A stretch of DNA of 64,000 nt from an uncultured Bacteroidales bacterium. Its GTDB lineage: Bacteria; Bacteroidota; Bacteroidia; Bacteroidales; Muribaculaceae. The notes below the pieces were generated by a model that searched no databases, was not told where the DNA came from, and saw only the letters and a list, made by a program, of their open reading frames with translations. The DNA lies in the NCBI GenBank assembly GCA_947573135.1, contig CANPDU010000010.1:25672-89671 (forward strand). The letters run 5' to 3'. Position numbers and translations under genes: made by a program. This document shows, piece by piece, positions 1 to 9,154 of this stretch. Within the stretch, counting starts at the first letter, position 1. Each line of letters starts with the position of its first letter.

Positions 1-48
1 ATGAAACGGAGCGCCACGGTAGGCAAGATGCATGAAGTAGCGTCGCAT
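1..48 (-). CDS. truA: tRNA pseudouridine synthase A, N-terminal fragment
   Basis: Only the first 16 codons lie in the window. Read on the minus strand from the ATG at 48 they give MRRYFMHLAYRGAPFH, which matches the conserved opening of bacterial TruA (MRRYF..LAYDG..(Y/F)HGWQ). TruA makes pseudouridine at positions 38-40 of tRNA anticodon arms. The gene starts 14 bp after the speA stop on the same strand, so the two may be co-transcribed. The rest, including the catalytic aspartate, lies outside the window, so this rests on the N-terminal motif alone. Confidence 0.65.
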   Translation of the reverse strand, partial: MRRYFMHLAYRGAPFH

Positions 49-62
49 GTCAGCCTCTGATG

Positions 63-1961
63 TCAGTCTTTTTCGAGGTAGGTATAGCCATAAAGCCCCG
101 AACGGTAAGTGCTCAGAAAGTCGCGGCCTTCTTCGGGAGATATGGCTCCGGCCTTCATTGAGGCGGTTACCCATGTCTCGACATTGCGCGCGAGTTTCTT
201 TGAGTTGTACTGGACATAGTCAAGGACTTCGGCTACAGTTTCGCCGTCGATAACCTGCTCGATTTCGTAATGGTCGCGGTAGACATTGATGTGGACGGCG
301 TTTGTGTCGCCGAAGAGGTTGTGCATGTCACCGAGTATCTCCTGATAGGCGCCGACGAGAAAGACTCCGATATAATATGATTCACCCTGACGGAGGACAT
401 GGATAGGAAGTGATGACGATAGTCCTGACGAGGTGATGAAATTTGCGATCTTTCCGTCGGAGTCGCAGGTGATGTCCTGGATTGTGCATGTGCGTTGTGG
501 CTTCTCGTCAAGACGTGCAATGGGTATTATTGGAAAGACCTGGTCAATGGCCCATGAGTCGGGAAGCGACTGGAAGAGCGAAAAATTGCAGAAATATTTG
601 TCGGGCAGCATGCGTGCTATTTTGCGTAACTCTTCGGGAGCGTGTTTCATTGACGACGCTATGTCTCCGACTTCGCGTGCTATCGACCAGAAAAGCTTCT
701 CGATCTGGGCACGTGTCTTTAGGTCGAGCATTCCCAGACTGAAAAGATCAAGGGCTTCTTCGCGTATCTGCAGGGCATCGTGCCAGCTTTCGAAAATGCG
801 AGGCTGGTCGAGGCGGTCCCATATCTCATATAGTTCGCGGGCGAGTTCGTGGGCCCCCGGTTCGAGTTCCTCATTGTCTTTCCATTCTGGCAGGTGGGTG
901 GTCTCGAGCGCTTCGAACACGAGGATCGAATGGTGAGCCGAGAGAGAGCGGCCGCTTTCAGTGATTATGTTTGGCTGGGGAAGATCGTTTTTGATACAGA
1001 CGTCGACAAGAGCTGACACGGCATCGTTGGCATATTCCTGGATAGAATAGTTCATCGAGCTCTCGCTGGCGCTGTTGCGAGTGCCGTCATAATCGACTCC
1101 GAGACCGCCGCCAATGTCAATAAATTCGATGCTGAAGCCCATCTTCGACAACTGGACATAAAATTGAGTGGCTTCGCGCAAGGCGTTTTTGATGCGACGT
1201 ATTTTTGTTATCTGGCTGCCTATATGAAAGTGTATCAGTTTAAGACAGTCGGTCATGTCGCGACGGCGAAGTATGTCGATGGCTTCAAGGAGCTCTGACG
1301 AATCGACGCCGAATTTCGACTGATCGCCTCCGCTCTCTTCCCATTTGCCTGATCCTGAGCTCGACAGTTTGATGCGGATGCCGATATTCGGACGAATCTT
1401 AAGACGCTTGGCTATATCGGCAATCAGCCGCAGTTCGTTGAGCTTCTCGACGACGAGAAAAATGCGTCGGCCCATCTTCTGTGCAAGCAGCGCGAGTTCA
1501 ATATAGCTCTCGTCTTTGTACCCGTTGCAGATGATAAGCGCGTTTTCGGCGATATTTGTGGCAAGAACGGCGTGGAGTTCTGGCTTTGAGCCGGCCTCGA
1601 GGCCTATATTGAATTTTTTGCCATAGCTGACTATCTCCTCAACAACCTCACGTATCTGATTGACTTTAATAGGATATATAAGGTAGCTGTTGGCGTTGTA
1701 GTCATATTGTTTTGACGCCTGAGCAAAACAGTTTGAAATTTTTTCGATGCGCGTGTCGAGGATATCGGGAAATCTCAGCAGAACGGGGGCGGTGATGTCG
1801 CGCACTTGCAGTTCGTCCATCACCTCTTTAAGATCTACAGATGCGTAGTCCGGCCGCGGAGTGACTGCCACGTGGCCTTTGTCGTTGATGGTGAAATAGT
1901 TAAGTCCCCAGCCGTTGATGTTGTACAACTCTGCGCTGTCTTCAATGCGCCATTTTCTCAT
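63..1961 (-). CDS. speA: Biosynthetic arginine decarboxylase
   Basis: A 632-residue PLP enzyme that decarboxylates arginine to agmatine, the first step of the agmatine route to putrescine and spermidine. The length fits the SpeA family. The PLP lysine is probably K99 in the YPIKVNQ motif, followed by the GLEAGSKPEL segment. A glycine-rich DIGGGLGVDYDG phosphate-binding motif and ITESGRSLSAHH follow, as in alanine-racemase-fold decarboxylases. The ATG at 1961 gives the expected MRKW..ED start. A TAAATTTG -7-like element lies upstream at 2083-2076 on the minus strand. truA follows immediately. Confidence 0.95.
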   Translation of the reverse strand: MRKWRIEDSAELYNINGWGLNYFTINDKGHVAVTPRPDYASVDLKEVMDELQVRDITAPVLLRFPDILDTRIEKISNCFAQASKQYDYNANSYLIYPIKVNQIREVVEEIVSYGKKFNIGLEAGSKPELHAVLATNIAENALIICNGYKDESYIELALLAQKMGRRIFLVVEKLNELRLIADIAKRLKIRPNIGIRIKLSSSGSGKWEESGGDQSKFGVDSSELLEAIDILRRRDMTDCLKLIHFHIGSQITKIRRIKNALREATQFYVQLSKMGFSIEFIDIGGGLGVDYDGTRNSASESSMNYSIQEYANDAVSALVDVCIKNDLPQPNIITESGRSLSAHHSILVFEALETTHLPEWKDNEELEPGAHELARELYEIWDRLDQPRIFESWHDALQIREEALDLFSLGMLDLKTRAQIEKLFWSIAREVGDIASSMKHAPEELRKIARMLPDKYFCNFSLFQSLPDSWAIDQVFPIIPIARLDEKPQRTCTIQDITCDSDGKIANFITSSGLSSSLPIHVLRQGESYYIGVFLVGAYQEILGDMHNLFGDTNAVHINVYRDHYEIEQVIDGETVAEVLDYVQYNSKKLARNVETWVTASMKAGAISPEEGRDFLSTYRSGLYGYTYLEKD

Positions 1962-2178
1962 TCGTCAAAACCTGTTAGAAAAAAACTGTTGTTTAAAATT
2001 AATGATACTGTCATCCGGCCGTGATAATCATCCGGCCCGATGTCTCAGCCTTAATAAAGGAGACAGTACGTGAGGCAAATTTAGTGATAATTCCCCAAAA
2101 AAAGCTCGAATGACTGCGTTTTTTGAAATATTAAGTAAATAAATGGACAATAATAAGCCCTCTCAGACAAAAAATAGC

Positions 2179-2186
2179 TATATTTG
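2179..2186 (+). promoter_or_regulatory. -7 promoter element of the TPR lipoprotein gene
   Basis: TATATTTG fits the Bacteroidota -7 consensus TAnnTTTG. It lies 69 bp upstream of the ATG at 2256, in a 294-bp AT-rich intergenic region between divergent genes. No clear -33 TTTG is seen. Confidence 0.5.
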
Positions 2187-2255
2187 CACCTGGATTCATC
2201 CAAAGCGTGAAAACATTATCATAATTAATCCATAAAACCAATTCATCACAAAGTC

Positions 2256-3941
2256 ATGAACCGTAAACTTTGTTTCATTGCAGTTCTTGGTGCGGCGGTT
2301 GCATTTTCGTCGTGCAGCAAGAAACTCGGACAATTCAAGCCTGAGTATTTTAGCGTAAATCCCAATCCGCTGGAAGTGGTTGGTGAGAAAGTCCCCGCTA
2401 CAGTTACAGCACGTGTGCCTCAGAAGTTCTTCGTAAAGAACGCCGAGGTGACCGTAACTCCCTATCTCGTATTCAACGGCACTGAAGTGGCTTCTCAGCC
2501 TTACAGTTTCCAGGGTGAGAAAGTACGCGGCAATAATCCCGTGATCTCATATGACAACGGCGGTACAGTCACAATCCCCGTAGGTTATGTTTATCAGCCC
2601 GAAATGAACCAGAGCGTTCTCGAGCTTGCCTTTACCGTTACCCAGGGCAGCAAGCAGTATGTGCTTCCCCGTGTTCCGGTGGCAACAGGCGTTGTCTCAA
2701 CAGCAGCTCTCGCTACAGCTGCCACTGTAGATCCTGCTGTCGCTCCCGATAAGTTCCAGCGTATCATCAACGAAAAATACGCAGCTGACATCATGTTCCT
2801 TATCAACCGTGCCAACATCCGCGCCGGTCAGCTCAAGACCAACGCTATGGACGAACTCCGCAAGGAAATCCTCGAAACTTCGGGTAACGCTTCACGCGAA
2901 CTCAAGGAGATCAACGTCAACTCTTACGCTTCGCCTGAAGGCCCCGAGGCATGGAATGCCGAACTCGCTCAGGATCGTGAAAAGAACACTGTCGACTATA
3001 TTCAGAAACAGCTTAAGAAAGACAAAATTTCTGAATTCGGTGAACTCACCAAACATTTCACCGCTGAAGACTGGGAAGGTTTCAAAGAACTCGTATCAAA
3101 GAGCAACATTCAGGACAAGGATCTTATCCTCAGCGTACTTTCAATGTACAAAGATCCCGAACAGCGCGAAAAAGAAATCCGCAACCTGTCTAACGTATTC
3201 GAAGTCCTTGCAGAAGAAATCCTCCCGCAGCTCCGCTACTCTCGCATCACAGCTTCAATTGACGTGATCGGCAAGAGCGACGCTGAGATCCGGGAACTCT
3301 TCAAAACTAACCCCAAAGCCCTCTCGATCGACGAGATCCTCTACTGCGCAACTCTTACCGACAACGACGCAGAACGCATGAAGATCTACGACACAGCCGC
3401 ACGTATCTATCCTAACGACTACCGCACATGGAACAACCTCGGTGTTGCCCAGTATGAAGCTGGTGACTACAAAGCAGCTCAGGCTAACTTCCAGAAGGCT
3501 CTTTCACTCAACAGCAACTGCGCTGACGCCAAGATGAACATGGGTCTTATCTCTGTTCTCGACAAGGACCTCACCAAGGCTAATCAGTACTTCGGTCAGG
3601 CTGCAGGTGCCGACGGTCTTAACGACGCTCTCGGTATCTACTACCTCAAGATGGGTGACAATGCTTCTGCTGCCCGCGCTTTCGGCGACAGCAAGACAAA
3701 CAACGCCGCTCTTGCCCAGATCCTCACAAAGGACTACAGCAAGGCTAAGGCAACTCTGTCTGCTATAAGCAAACCCGATGCTACAACTTACTATCTGATG
3801 GCTGTTCTCGGTGCTCGCACCAACAACGAGTCAATGGTAACAAGCAATCTCCAGAAAGCTGTCAGCCTCGACAAAAACATGGCTAAACTTGCTGCTGAAG
3901 ATCTCGAATTCGCTAACTTCAACCTGTCTTCTATCAAATAA
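2256..3941 (+). CDS. TPR lipoprotein with OmpA-like region
   Basis: A 561-residue probable outer-membrane lipoprotein. The signal peptide ends in a lipobox (FSSC, Cys near residue 20). After a beta-rich N-terminal region comes a segment with NVNSYASPEGPE..N..LAQDR (about residues 220-245) that resembles the peptidoglycan-binding part of OmpA-family proteins. The C-terminal third is TPR-like (for example NNLGVAQYEAGDYKAAQANFQKAL). Codon choice is strongly biased (AAC, CTC, CGC), which suggests high expression. Its own promoter and a strong downstream terminator indicate a single-gene unit. Its exact role is unknown; a structural envelope function is inferred. Confidence 0.75.
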   Translation: MNRKLCFIAVLGAAVAFSSCSKKLGQFKPEYFSVNPNPLEVVGEKVPATVTARVPQKFFVKNAEVTVTPYLVFNGTEVASQPYSFQGEKVRGNNPVISYDNGGTVTIPVGYVYQPEMNQSVLELAFTVTQGSKQYVLPRVPVATGVVSTAALATAATVDPAVAPDKFQRIINEKYAADIMFLINRANIRAGQLKTNAMDELRKEILETSGNASRELKEINVNSYASPEGPEAWNAELAQDREKNTVDYIQKQLKKDKISEFGELTKHFTAEDWEGFKELVSKSNIQDKDLILSVLSMYKDPEQREKEIRNLSNVFEVLAEEILPQLRYSRITASIDVIGKSDAEIRELFKTNPKALSIDEILYCATLTDNDAERMKIYDTAARIYPNDYRTWNNLGVAQYEAGDYKAAQANFQKALSLNSNCADAKMNMGLISVLDKDLTKANQYFGQAAGADGLNDALGIYYLKMGDNASAARAFGDSKTNNAALAQILTKDYSKAKATLSAISKPDATTYYLMAVLGARTNNESMVTSNLQKAVSLDKNMAKLAAEDLEFANFNLSSIK

Positions 3942-3965
3942 TATAGTCTGACAGACAATAAGGTT

Positions 3966-4012
3966 AAAGCCCCGGGCGTTGATATAATGTCAATTCCCGG
4001 GGCTTTTCTTTT
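3966..4012 (+). terminator. Rho-independent terminator after the TPR lipoprotein gene
   Basis: A 10-bp arm AAGCCCCGGG pairs with CCCGGGGCTT and is followed by TTCTTTT. It begins 24 bp after the stop codon at 3941. Confidence 0.85.
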
Positions 4013-4047
4013 AACATATGCGCCGGGCGAGTTAATCATGATGAAAT

Positions 4048-4713
4048 ATGAAATTCAAGTTTGAAGATATAATAAAGGAAAAAGCTCCTGACTACAGGCT
4101 CATAGCTGTCGAAGCTGATGTCAAGTCTCTGCCGACTGATGACGAACTCTGGCGTGAGATAACTTCTTTTGCCGAAAGTTACCGAGCCTGTCATGAAATG
4201 GCTGAGGTGAATAAGCGTCCCGGTATCGCCGGTACACGCGAAGCTTACAAAGCCTTCGGCAAGGAGCCCAATCGCTACAGGCCGTCAACCGAGGCGCTCT
4301 GCCGGCGTTTTGTAAAAGGACTCGATCTATACCGCACACTCGCGCTGATTGATCTGGTTAATCTTCTGTCGGTCGCCTGTGGCCATTCGATAGGTGGATT
4401 TGATGCAGACAAGATCTCAGGCGACACATTGATTCTTGGCGTCGGACAAGAGGGTGAGCCATATCAGGCGATCGGTCGCGGACCTTTGAATATTGCATGT
4501 CTGCCCGTATGGCGTGATAGTGTCGGAGGCATAGGGACCCCCACTTCCGACAATGAGAGGACGAAAATTACAGCAGATACCCGACGCATCTTGCTTACAA
4601 TTAATATCTACAAGGCAGATATGCCCGAAAATGATATAATCGCCATGACTGAAAGGCTTCTGATGCAATACGCTTCTGCGCGGAATATAACGTTTAATAT
4701 ATACAGACCATGA
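4048..4713 (+). CDS. B3/B4 tRNA-binding domain protein
   Basis: A 221-residue stand-alone B3/B4 domain, the fold found in the phenylalanyl-tRNA synthetase beta subunit where it takes part in editing. The recognisable pattern is NKRPGIAGTREAYKAFGKEP..YRPS.EAL.RR, then GDTLILGVGQEGEPYQAIGRGP. Such free-standing proteins are common, and their physiological role, possibly removal of misacylated amino acids, is not settled. The stop overlaps the start of the next gene by 4 bp (ATGA), so the two are translationally coupled. The partner is a YrdC protein, another tRNA-related fold, which supports a tRNA-quality role by inference. Confidence 0.8.
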   Translation: MKFKFEDIIKEKAPDYRLIAVEADVKSLPTDDELWREITSFAESYRACHEMAEVNKRPGIAGTREAYKAFGKEPNRYRPSTEALCRRFVKGLDLYRTLALIDLVNLLSVACGHSIGGFDADKISGDTLILGVGQEGEPYQAIGRGPLNIACLPVWRDSVGGIGTPTSDNERTKITADTRRILLTINIYKADMPENDIIAMTERLLMQYASARNITFNIYRP

Positions 4714-5318
4714 AACGTTTGCTTTTCCGTGGCGAAACTGTCAACTCCCGCAACATAGACGATGCTGTGCGGATTTTACGCGACGGTGGGGTGGTGATCT
4801 ATCCGACTGACACGGTCTATGCTCTCGGATGTGACGCGCTCAACAATCGTGCGATCGAACGTCTCTGCCGGCTGAAAGGTATTAATCTCGACAAACAGTT
4901 GCTGTCGGTCGTATGCGCGTCAATATCGCAGGCTGCTGAATATGCACGTATCGACAATCGGGCATTCAGGCTGATGAAAGATAATCTGCCCGGGCCTTTC
5001 ACGTTTATACTGCCGTCGGCAAGTTCATTGCCAAAGGTGTTCAAAGGTCGTAAAAGTGTAGGCGTAAGGGTCCCGGACAATGCGATCGCACTGGCTTTGG
5101 CCGAGAGTCTCGGAAATCCGGTGATGACAACTTCAGTCAGCGTTGAGAATGATGACGACATTATCAGTCCGGATGCATTGGAACTTGCTTACCGTCATGA
5201 TGCCGATCTGCTTATCGATGCCGGCGAAGGCGGTTCTGTCGTATCCACAATTATTGACTGCCTCGATTCGTCTGCCCCGGAGATCCTGCGTCAGGGGCTG
5301 GGTGATATAGATCTCTGA
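4710..5318 (+). CDS. YrdC/Sua5-type threonylcarbamoyl-AMP synthase (TsaC/YciO family)
   Basis: A 202-residue YrdC-domain protein. Sua5/TsaC enzymes make threonylcarbamoyl-AMP from threonine, bicarbonate and ATP for the t6A37 modification of tRNAs that read ANN codons. Visible signatures are GGVVIYPTDTVYALGCDA near the N-terminus, LKGI..DKQL, and LPGPFTFIL. There is no C-terminal Sua5 domain, so it is a TsaC or YciO type; YciO-like paralogues can have lower activity, so the symbol is left blank. tsaE, another t6A gene, is at 40771. Its start overlaps the upstream B3/B4 gene by 4 bp. Confidence 0.85.
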   Translation: MKRLLFRGETVNSRNIDDAVRILRDGGVVIYPTDTVYALGCDALNNRAIERLCRLKGINLDKQLLSVVCASISQAAEYARIDNRAFRLMKDNLPGPFTFILPSASSLPKVFKGRKSVGVRVPDNAIALALAESLGNPVMTTSVSVENDDDIISPDALELAYRHDADLLIDAGEGGSVVSTIIDCLDSSAPEILRQGLGDIDL

Positions 5319-6293
5319 TCAAAGATCTATATCATATATATTATATGTAATGCCGCGGCCACCCATTCCGTTCTTTTGGTTCAGCAAACCTTCGTTGAGG
5401 TAACGGCCATGGTCTTCGTTTGATGTGCCGAAGTCGAAATAACGTGCGTTGCCGCAGTATTTATCTATTACGTGAGAGAACAACATGCACAGTGCACCGA
5501 GTCGCTTGCCTTCAGGCGATGATGCGATATACTGCGCGTGAACGCATGACGGAGTGAAATACAGTACAGAACCTGCCAAAGGCTTTCCGGTACAGTCATA
5601 AGCCGTTATCAGACGTATATCGTCGGGGAAACGGGAAGCAAGCAGCGTTATTTCGTCGATAGAGTGTACAGGCGACGTTGCATATTTTTCGCAGAGCAGC
5701 GTTTCGAGTATAGGCCAGAAGTCATTATAATCGCGACTTTCTCTGACCGTCACACCGGCAGAAATGGCCCGGCGCTTGTTGCGCAGACTGTTTTCGTTGA
5801 ATTTGATCGGCGATCTTAGATCGATCGCCGACGACAGATTGCATTCGGTCAGACGCGCGCCGCAGCGAAACAGCGCATAGATGTCTTCCTCGGCCGGGTA
5901 GCGGTGGTAAATATGCGGGATGGATTTATATGTCAGCCGTCTGTAGCCCTGTGCATGATAGTATTCGCATATCATCTTCATGATTGTGAGCACATTTTGG
6001 CCGCCGAGAACTGAATGGGGCAGCAGCAGACCGCCGTAGGTCAGCCCTGCGTGGGCTGAAATCTCGCCGTTGCGGTCAAGACATGCGGCAAAGAGGGCGC
6101 TCAGCTGCCGTTTGCCATTTGCCGACATCCTGTATATCATAAGCGAGCGGTCAGCGAATCTGTCGGCATGGTAGTCCATATAGTCGCGGCGCAGCAGGAA
6201 CGTCGCGTTGCGCGACAGATCGACGAAATCGTTCCATGCGCTGACATTATCGGCCGAATATGGCTCGATTATAAATTTTGAGTTCACATCCAT
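5319..6293 (-). CDS. GNAT/FemAB-like acyltransferase
   Basis: A 324-residue protein of the two-lobed GNAT/FemAB-like superfamily. The N-terminal SRNATFLLRRDYMDYHADRF is typical of Bacteroidales members, and the C-terminal RYFDFGTSNEDHGRYLNEGLLNQK resembles the FemAB/CelD ending. It probably transfers an acyl or aminoacyl group in cell-envelope or glycan metabolism; the substrate is unknown. The ATG at 6293 (MDVNSKF) is preferred over one 15 bp upstream, which sits in a -7-like element next to the terminator. It lies convergent to and directly abutting the YrdC gene (5318/5319). Confidence 0.7.
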   Translation of the reverse strand: MDVNSKFIIEPYSADNVSAWNDFVDLSRNATFLLRRDYMDYHADRFADRSLMIYRMSANGKRQLSALFAACLDRNGEISAHAGLTYGGLLLPHSVLGGQNVLTIMKMICEYYHAQGYRRLTYKSIPHIYHRYPAEEDIYALFRCGARLTECNLSSAIDLRSPIKFNENSLRNKRRAISAGVTVRESRDYNDFWPILETLLCEKYATSPVHSIDEITLLASRFPDDIRLITAYDCTGKPLAGSVLYFTPSCVHAQYIASSPEGKRLGALCMLFSHVIDKYCGNARYFDFGTSNEDHGRYLNEGLLNQKNGMGGRGITYNIYDIDL

Positions 6294-6313
6294 ACGGCAA
6301 AAATACATAAAAA

Positions 6314-6338
6314 AACGGAAAGGACTAATCCTCTCCGT
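6314..6338 (-). terminator. Terminator downstream of the GH5 gene
   Basis: Arms ACGGAAAGG and CCTCTCCGT (one mismatch) around an ACTAAT loop, with A-tracts and T-tracts on both sides so that it can work on either strand. On the minus strand it follows the GH5 stop at 6362 and ends the polysaccharide operon. Confidence 0.75.
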
Positions 6339-6361
6339 TTTTTTCGGGTAATAGATATTGA

Positions 6362-7615
6362 TTATTTGAGAGCGAGGGATGCGATATATGAATCCTGAGG
6401 CGTACAGTTCTCGAATTTGCAGTTTTCGACGAGCTGGCTCAGCGCTCGGCGTGCGGCCTCGCGGTCGGGCATGTTTTCGCGTATCTCCGCATATGACATG
6501 CGCGGAGCCTCGGTGAATGCTACTATCTCATCCCATCCGTCGGGCAGGGCGAAAGCCGTCATACATGAGTTCTCGCATTTTTTGTAAGGCCAGAATGTAT
6601 AAGATATATCATTATCTTTCATGGCCTTGACGAAATCAGCCTGCCACTGGTCAGTGTTATGACCTATTTCTCCCATATACATCGGCTTGTTTGTCTTGTT
6701 GCGGAAGGCGATATAGCTGTGGATAGCGTCGGCCGTTGCCGGACCGCCGTAGCGGTGACACGTATACATTATATTATCATCGCCGAAGTCAACATCCTCG
6801 AGCGGCTTGAAATTGCTGTTCCATTGCGGCGAGCCGATCAGCACGATATGATTGTTGTCGACTTCACGGATGGCGGCAAGCCCCTGACGCATCACTTCGA
6901 CAAGGTGAGTGTTTAGCACGTCCTGCTCGCCGTCAAAATAAGTGGCGACAGGTTCGTTGATCAGTTCGTAGCCGAGGATTACGGGCTCGTTTTTGTAGTG
7001 GTCGGCTATTTTACGCCATATGTCACAGAATTTTTTCTGACTTTCACGGCTTACCATCAGCCAGGGATAACCGTAAGAGTCGTCGATATTGTCGCCTGTC
7101 TGGCCTCCGGGAGCGTCGTGCATGTCGAGGATGAGATGGAGATTGGCGTCGCGGCACCATTCGACCAGAGAGTCGACCCGGGCAAAACCGTCCTGAGCCG
7201 CTACGATGCCCATATAGTCTTCATCTGTGAAGAGTTTATAATGGAACGGCAGACGAACAGTGTTTGCGCCGCAAGATGCAATGAAGTTGATGTCGGCACG
7301 CGTGATGTAGCTGTCCTTAAACTTTTTCCAGAATTCAGCGGTCGCGTCCGGTCCTATTATCTGACAGAATGCGTCGTTGATGGCTCTTGGAGAGTTGGTC
7401 TTTGTGAAGCCGAACATATATCCTTCAGGATTAAGCCAGTTGCCGAGATTGGTTCCCTGAATGTAGAATTTTTCGCCATCGGGAGTGACTATGTCGCGGT
7501 CGGCGATTTTAAGAAAACGGGCAGCCGTTTCGGGTTGCTCGGCAGGCTGCCGGTGGCAAGACACAGACAGTAGTCCTCCGACAACAAGAGTAGCGATATA
7601 AATGAATTGTCTCAT
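6362..7615 (-). CDS. Glycoside hydrolase family 5 lipoprotein (beta-glucanase type)
   Basis: A 417-residue surface or periplasmic endo-glycosidase. The ATG at 7615 gives a signal peptide with lipobox (SVSC) and is preferred over one 27 bp upstream. The TIM-barrel family 5 motifs are present: QGTNLGNWLNPEGYMF at the N-terminus, the acid/base Glu in ELINEP (about E221) and the nucleophile Glu in MYMGEIG (about E316). It is the last gene of the SusCD locus. With the GH16 enzyme this points to a beta-1,3- or mixed-linkage glucan as substrate, but the linkage is an inference from gene context. Confidence 0.88.
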   Translation of the reverse strand: MRQFIYIATLVVGGLLSVSCHRQPAEQPETAARFLKIADRDIVTPDGEKFYIQGTNLGNWLNPEGYMFGFTKTNSPRAINDAFCQIIGPDATAEFWKKFKDSYITRADINFIASCGANTVRLPFHYKLFTDEDYMGIVAAQDGFARVDSLVEWCRDANLHLILDMHDAPGGQTGDNIDDSYGYPWLMVSRESQKKFCDIWRKIADHYKNEPVILGYELINEPVATYFDGEQDVLNTHLVEVMRQGLAAIREVDNNHIVLIGSPQWNSNFKPLEDVDFGDDNIMYTCHRYGGPATADAIHSYIAFRNKTNKPMYMGEIGHNTDQWQADFVKAMKDNDISYTFWPYKKCENSCMTAFALPDGWDEIVAFTEAPRMSYAEIRENMPDREAARRALSQLVENCKFENCTPQDSYIASLALK

Positions 7616-7632
7616 GTGCGGATTAAAAAGAG

Positions 7633-7645
7633 TGATTGACAATCA
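7633..7645. promoter_or_regulatory. 13-bp palindrome, copy 1
   Basis: TGATTGACAATCA is a perfect inverted repeat around a central base, 17 bp upstream of the GH5 start codon. A second copy differing only in the central base lies 23 bp further upstream. It could be an operator half-pair or an RNA hairpin in the GH5 leader. Confidence 0.45.
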
Positions 7646-7668
7646 GGCATCAAGCGTTTTAATGCAAC

Positions 7669-7681
7669 TGATTGCCAATCA
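7669..7681. promoter_or_regulatory. 13-bp palindrome, copy 2
   Basis: TGATTGCCAATCA, a perfect inverted repeat with the same arms as the copy at 7633. The centre-to-centre distance is 36 bp. It lies in the 129-bp gap between the glycan-binding lipoprotein gene and the GH5 gene. Confidence 0.45.
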
Positions 7682-7744
7682 CGAAGTTTACCTAAAATCT
7701 ATCTAATAAAACCTATCATGAAATCCTTATAGATGGGTTGGAGA

Positions 7745-9127
7745 TCACAGATGCTCCTGAAGATGAATGTTCGAAACGCTTATTTCCGCTCCTGCGGCAC
7801 CGCCGGCGTAGTCACAGCATACCTGGATGTTGTTGGTGTCGATACCGGGGAGATCCTCGAAGTAATAAGTATAGGGAACATTTGCTTTCAAAGCAACTTT
7901 ATCGAGGCAGAAGAAGACGTTGTCGTCAGTATCGCCGTCTTCGCCGAGGCTGTCGCCTTTCTGGAGCTTGATTGTCACTCCGGGATGGTCTTCTGTCGAT
8001 GCGAATGTGATGCAGAAGTCGTAGTGCTTGTCGGCCGAGGATGCGACGTCTGTCCAAAGGTGAACCTGACCCTGCCACTGGTCGCCGCCTACGCCTGCGG
8101 GCATAACGAATGAATAGCCGTCGGAAGTGATGTCGACAGTAGGCTGCGTGATGCCGTCGGTGCTCCAGCCGCTGTTGGCGAACCAAGTCGTGAGATGAAC
8201 CATCGAGAAGCCGGCAAAGAGATTGCGTGAGTCGTCAAATTCGACAGAGGGTGGCAGAACTGTGCCGTCGTCATTGGCGTGGTCTTTGAAGACGATATTG
8301 CTTACCGTCACTTCGCTGCCGCCGACGCCCCCACCGAAGTCGAGTGTTACGACGAGATTGCTCATGTCGATACCTTCAGCGTTGGAGAAGTAGAAGCATT
8401 TGCCGACATTAGCCTCGAGAGCGACTTTTTTCTCGCAATAGAAGTTGGCGTCATCGCCTTCGGGATGCAGTTTGACAGTCACGCCCGGGTGAGCTTCTGT
8501 CGACTGCATGAAAATCGAGAAGTCGTAATGGTTTCCAGCTGAATTTGCGATGTCAGTGATGAGATGCATCTGGCCCTGCCACTGCTGAGTTCCGATTTCG
8601 GCGGGAAGAGTGACGGTGAAGCCTTCGTTCTTTACTTCTACGCTCGGAGCGGCAATTTCGCCCCAGTCATTGTTTGCGAACCAATAGTTGACCTGATTGA
8701 TATGGCAGTTTTTCCAGAGATTGTGCTCAAAGTCATAGTTGAATCCCTTGAATACCTCGCCGCCAAGGCTCTTCTCGATGACGATGTCATAGACTTTCGA
8801 TCCTTCAGACAGACCGTTGCGGTTGCCCATACGGACTTCTACCTGATATGTGCCGGCTTCGGCTATTACGCCCGAAAAACCGTTAAGGGTAGATGTCTTG
8901 GGGTTACGGCCGACATTGACAGTCCAGAACGGATAGTAACCTTTGTTGTTGAGGGTCAGTGTGTAGGTGTTGGTTTCCTGATCGACTGTGACCGTAGCGT
9001 CGATCTCGTTGGCGTCGGGACGACCGTTCGGGTCTACGCCGTCGAATTTGTCGGCCGAGCAGGCAGCCGTGAGGCCCATAAGAGCCACACATGCTGCTGC
9101 CGCGATATTTTTCATTATCTTTTTCAT
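7745..9127 (-). CDS. Surface glycan-binding lipoprotein with two tandem CBM-like domains
   Basis: A 460-residue lipoprotein (lipobox LTAAC). An N-terminal PKD-like segment of about 100 residues is followed by two homologous domains of about 150 residues. The repeated pieces include YWFANNDW / TWFANSGW, QQWQGQMHL / DQWQGQVHL, and HYDFSIFMQSTEAHPGVTVKL / HYDFCITFASTEDHPGVTIKL. These look like CBM4-type beta-sandwiches that bind beta-glucans. Its place directly after SusD is the usual position of surface glycan-binding proteins. No catalytic motif is seen. An ATG 12 bp downstream of the first is an equally good start. Confidence 0.82.
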   Translation of the reverse strand: MKKIMKNIAAAACVALMGLTAACSADKFDGVDPNGRPDANEIDATVTVDQETNTYTLTLNNKGYYPFWTVNVGRNPKTSTLNGFSGVIAEAGTYQVEVRMGNRNGLSEGSKVYDIVIEKSLGGEVFKGFNYDFEHNLWKNCHINQVNYWFANNDWGEIAAPSVEVKNEGFTVTLPAEIGTQQWQGQMHLITDIANSAGNHYDFSIFMQSTEAHPGVTVKLHPEGDDANFYCEKKVALEANVGKCFYFSNAEGIDMSNLVVTLDFGGGVGGSEVTVSNIVFKDHANDDGTVLPPSVEFDDSRNLFAGFSMVHLTTWFANSGWSTDGITQPTVDITSDGYSFVMPAGVGGDQWQGQVHLWTDVASSADKHYDFCITFASTEDHPGVTIKLQKGDSLGEDGDTDDNVFFCLDKVALKANVPYTYYFEDLPGIDTNNIQVCCDYAGGAAGAEISVSNIHLQEHL

Positions 9128-9154
9128 GATGAGATAAATGTCAAAACGGTTTGA

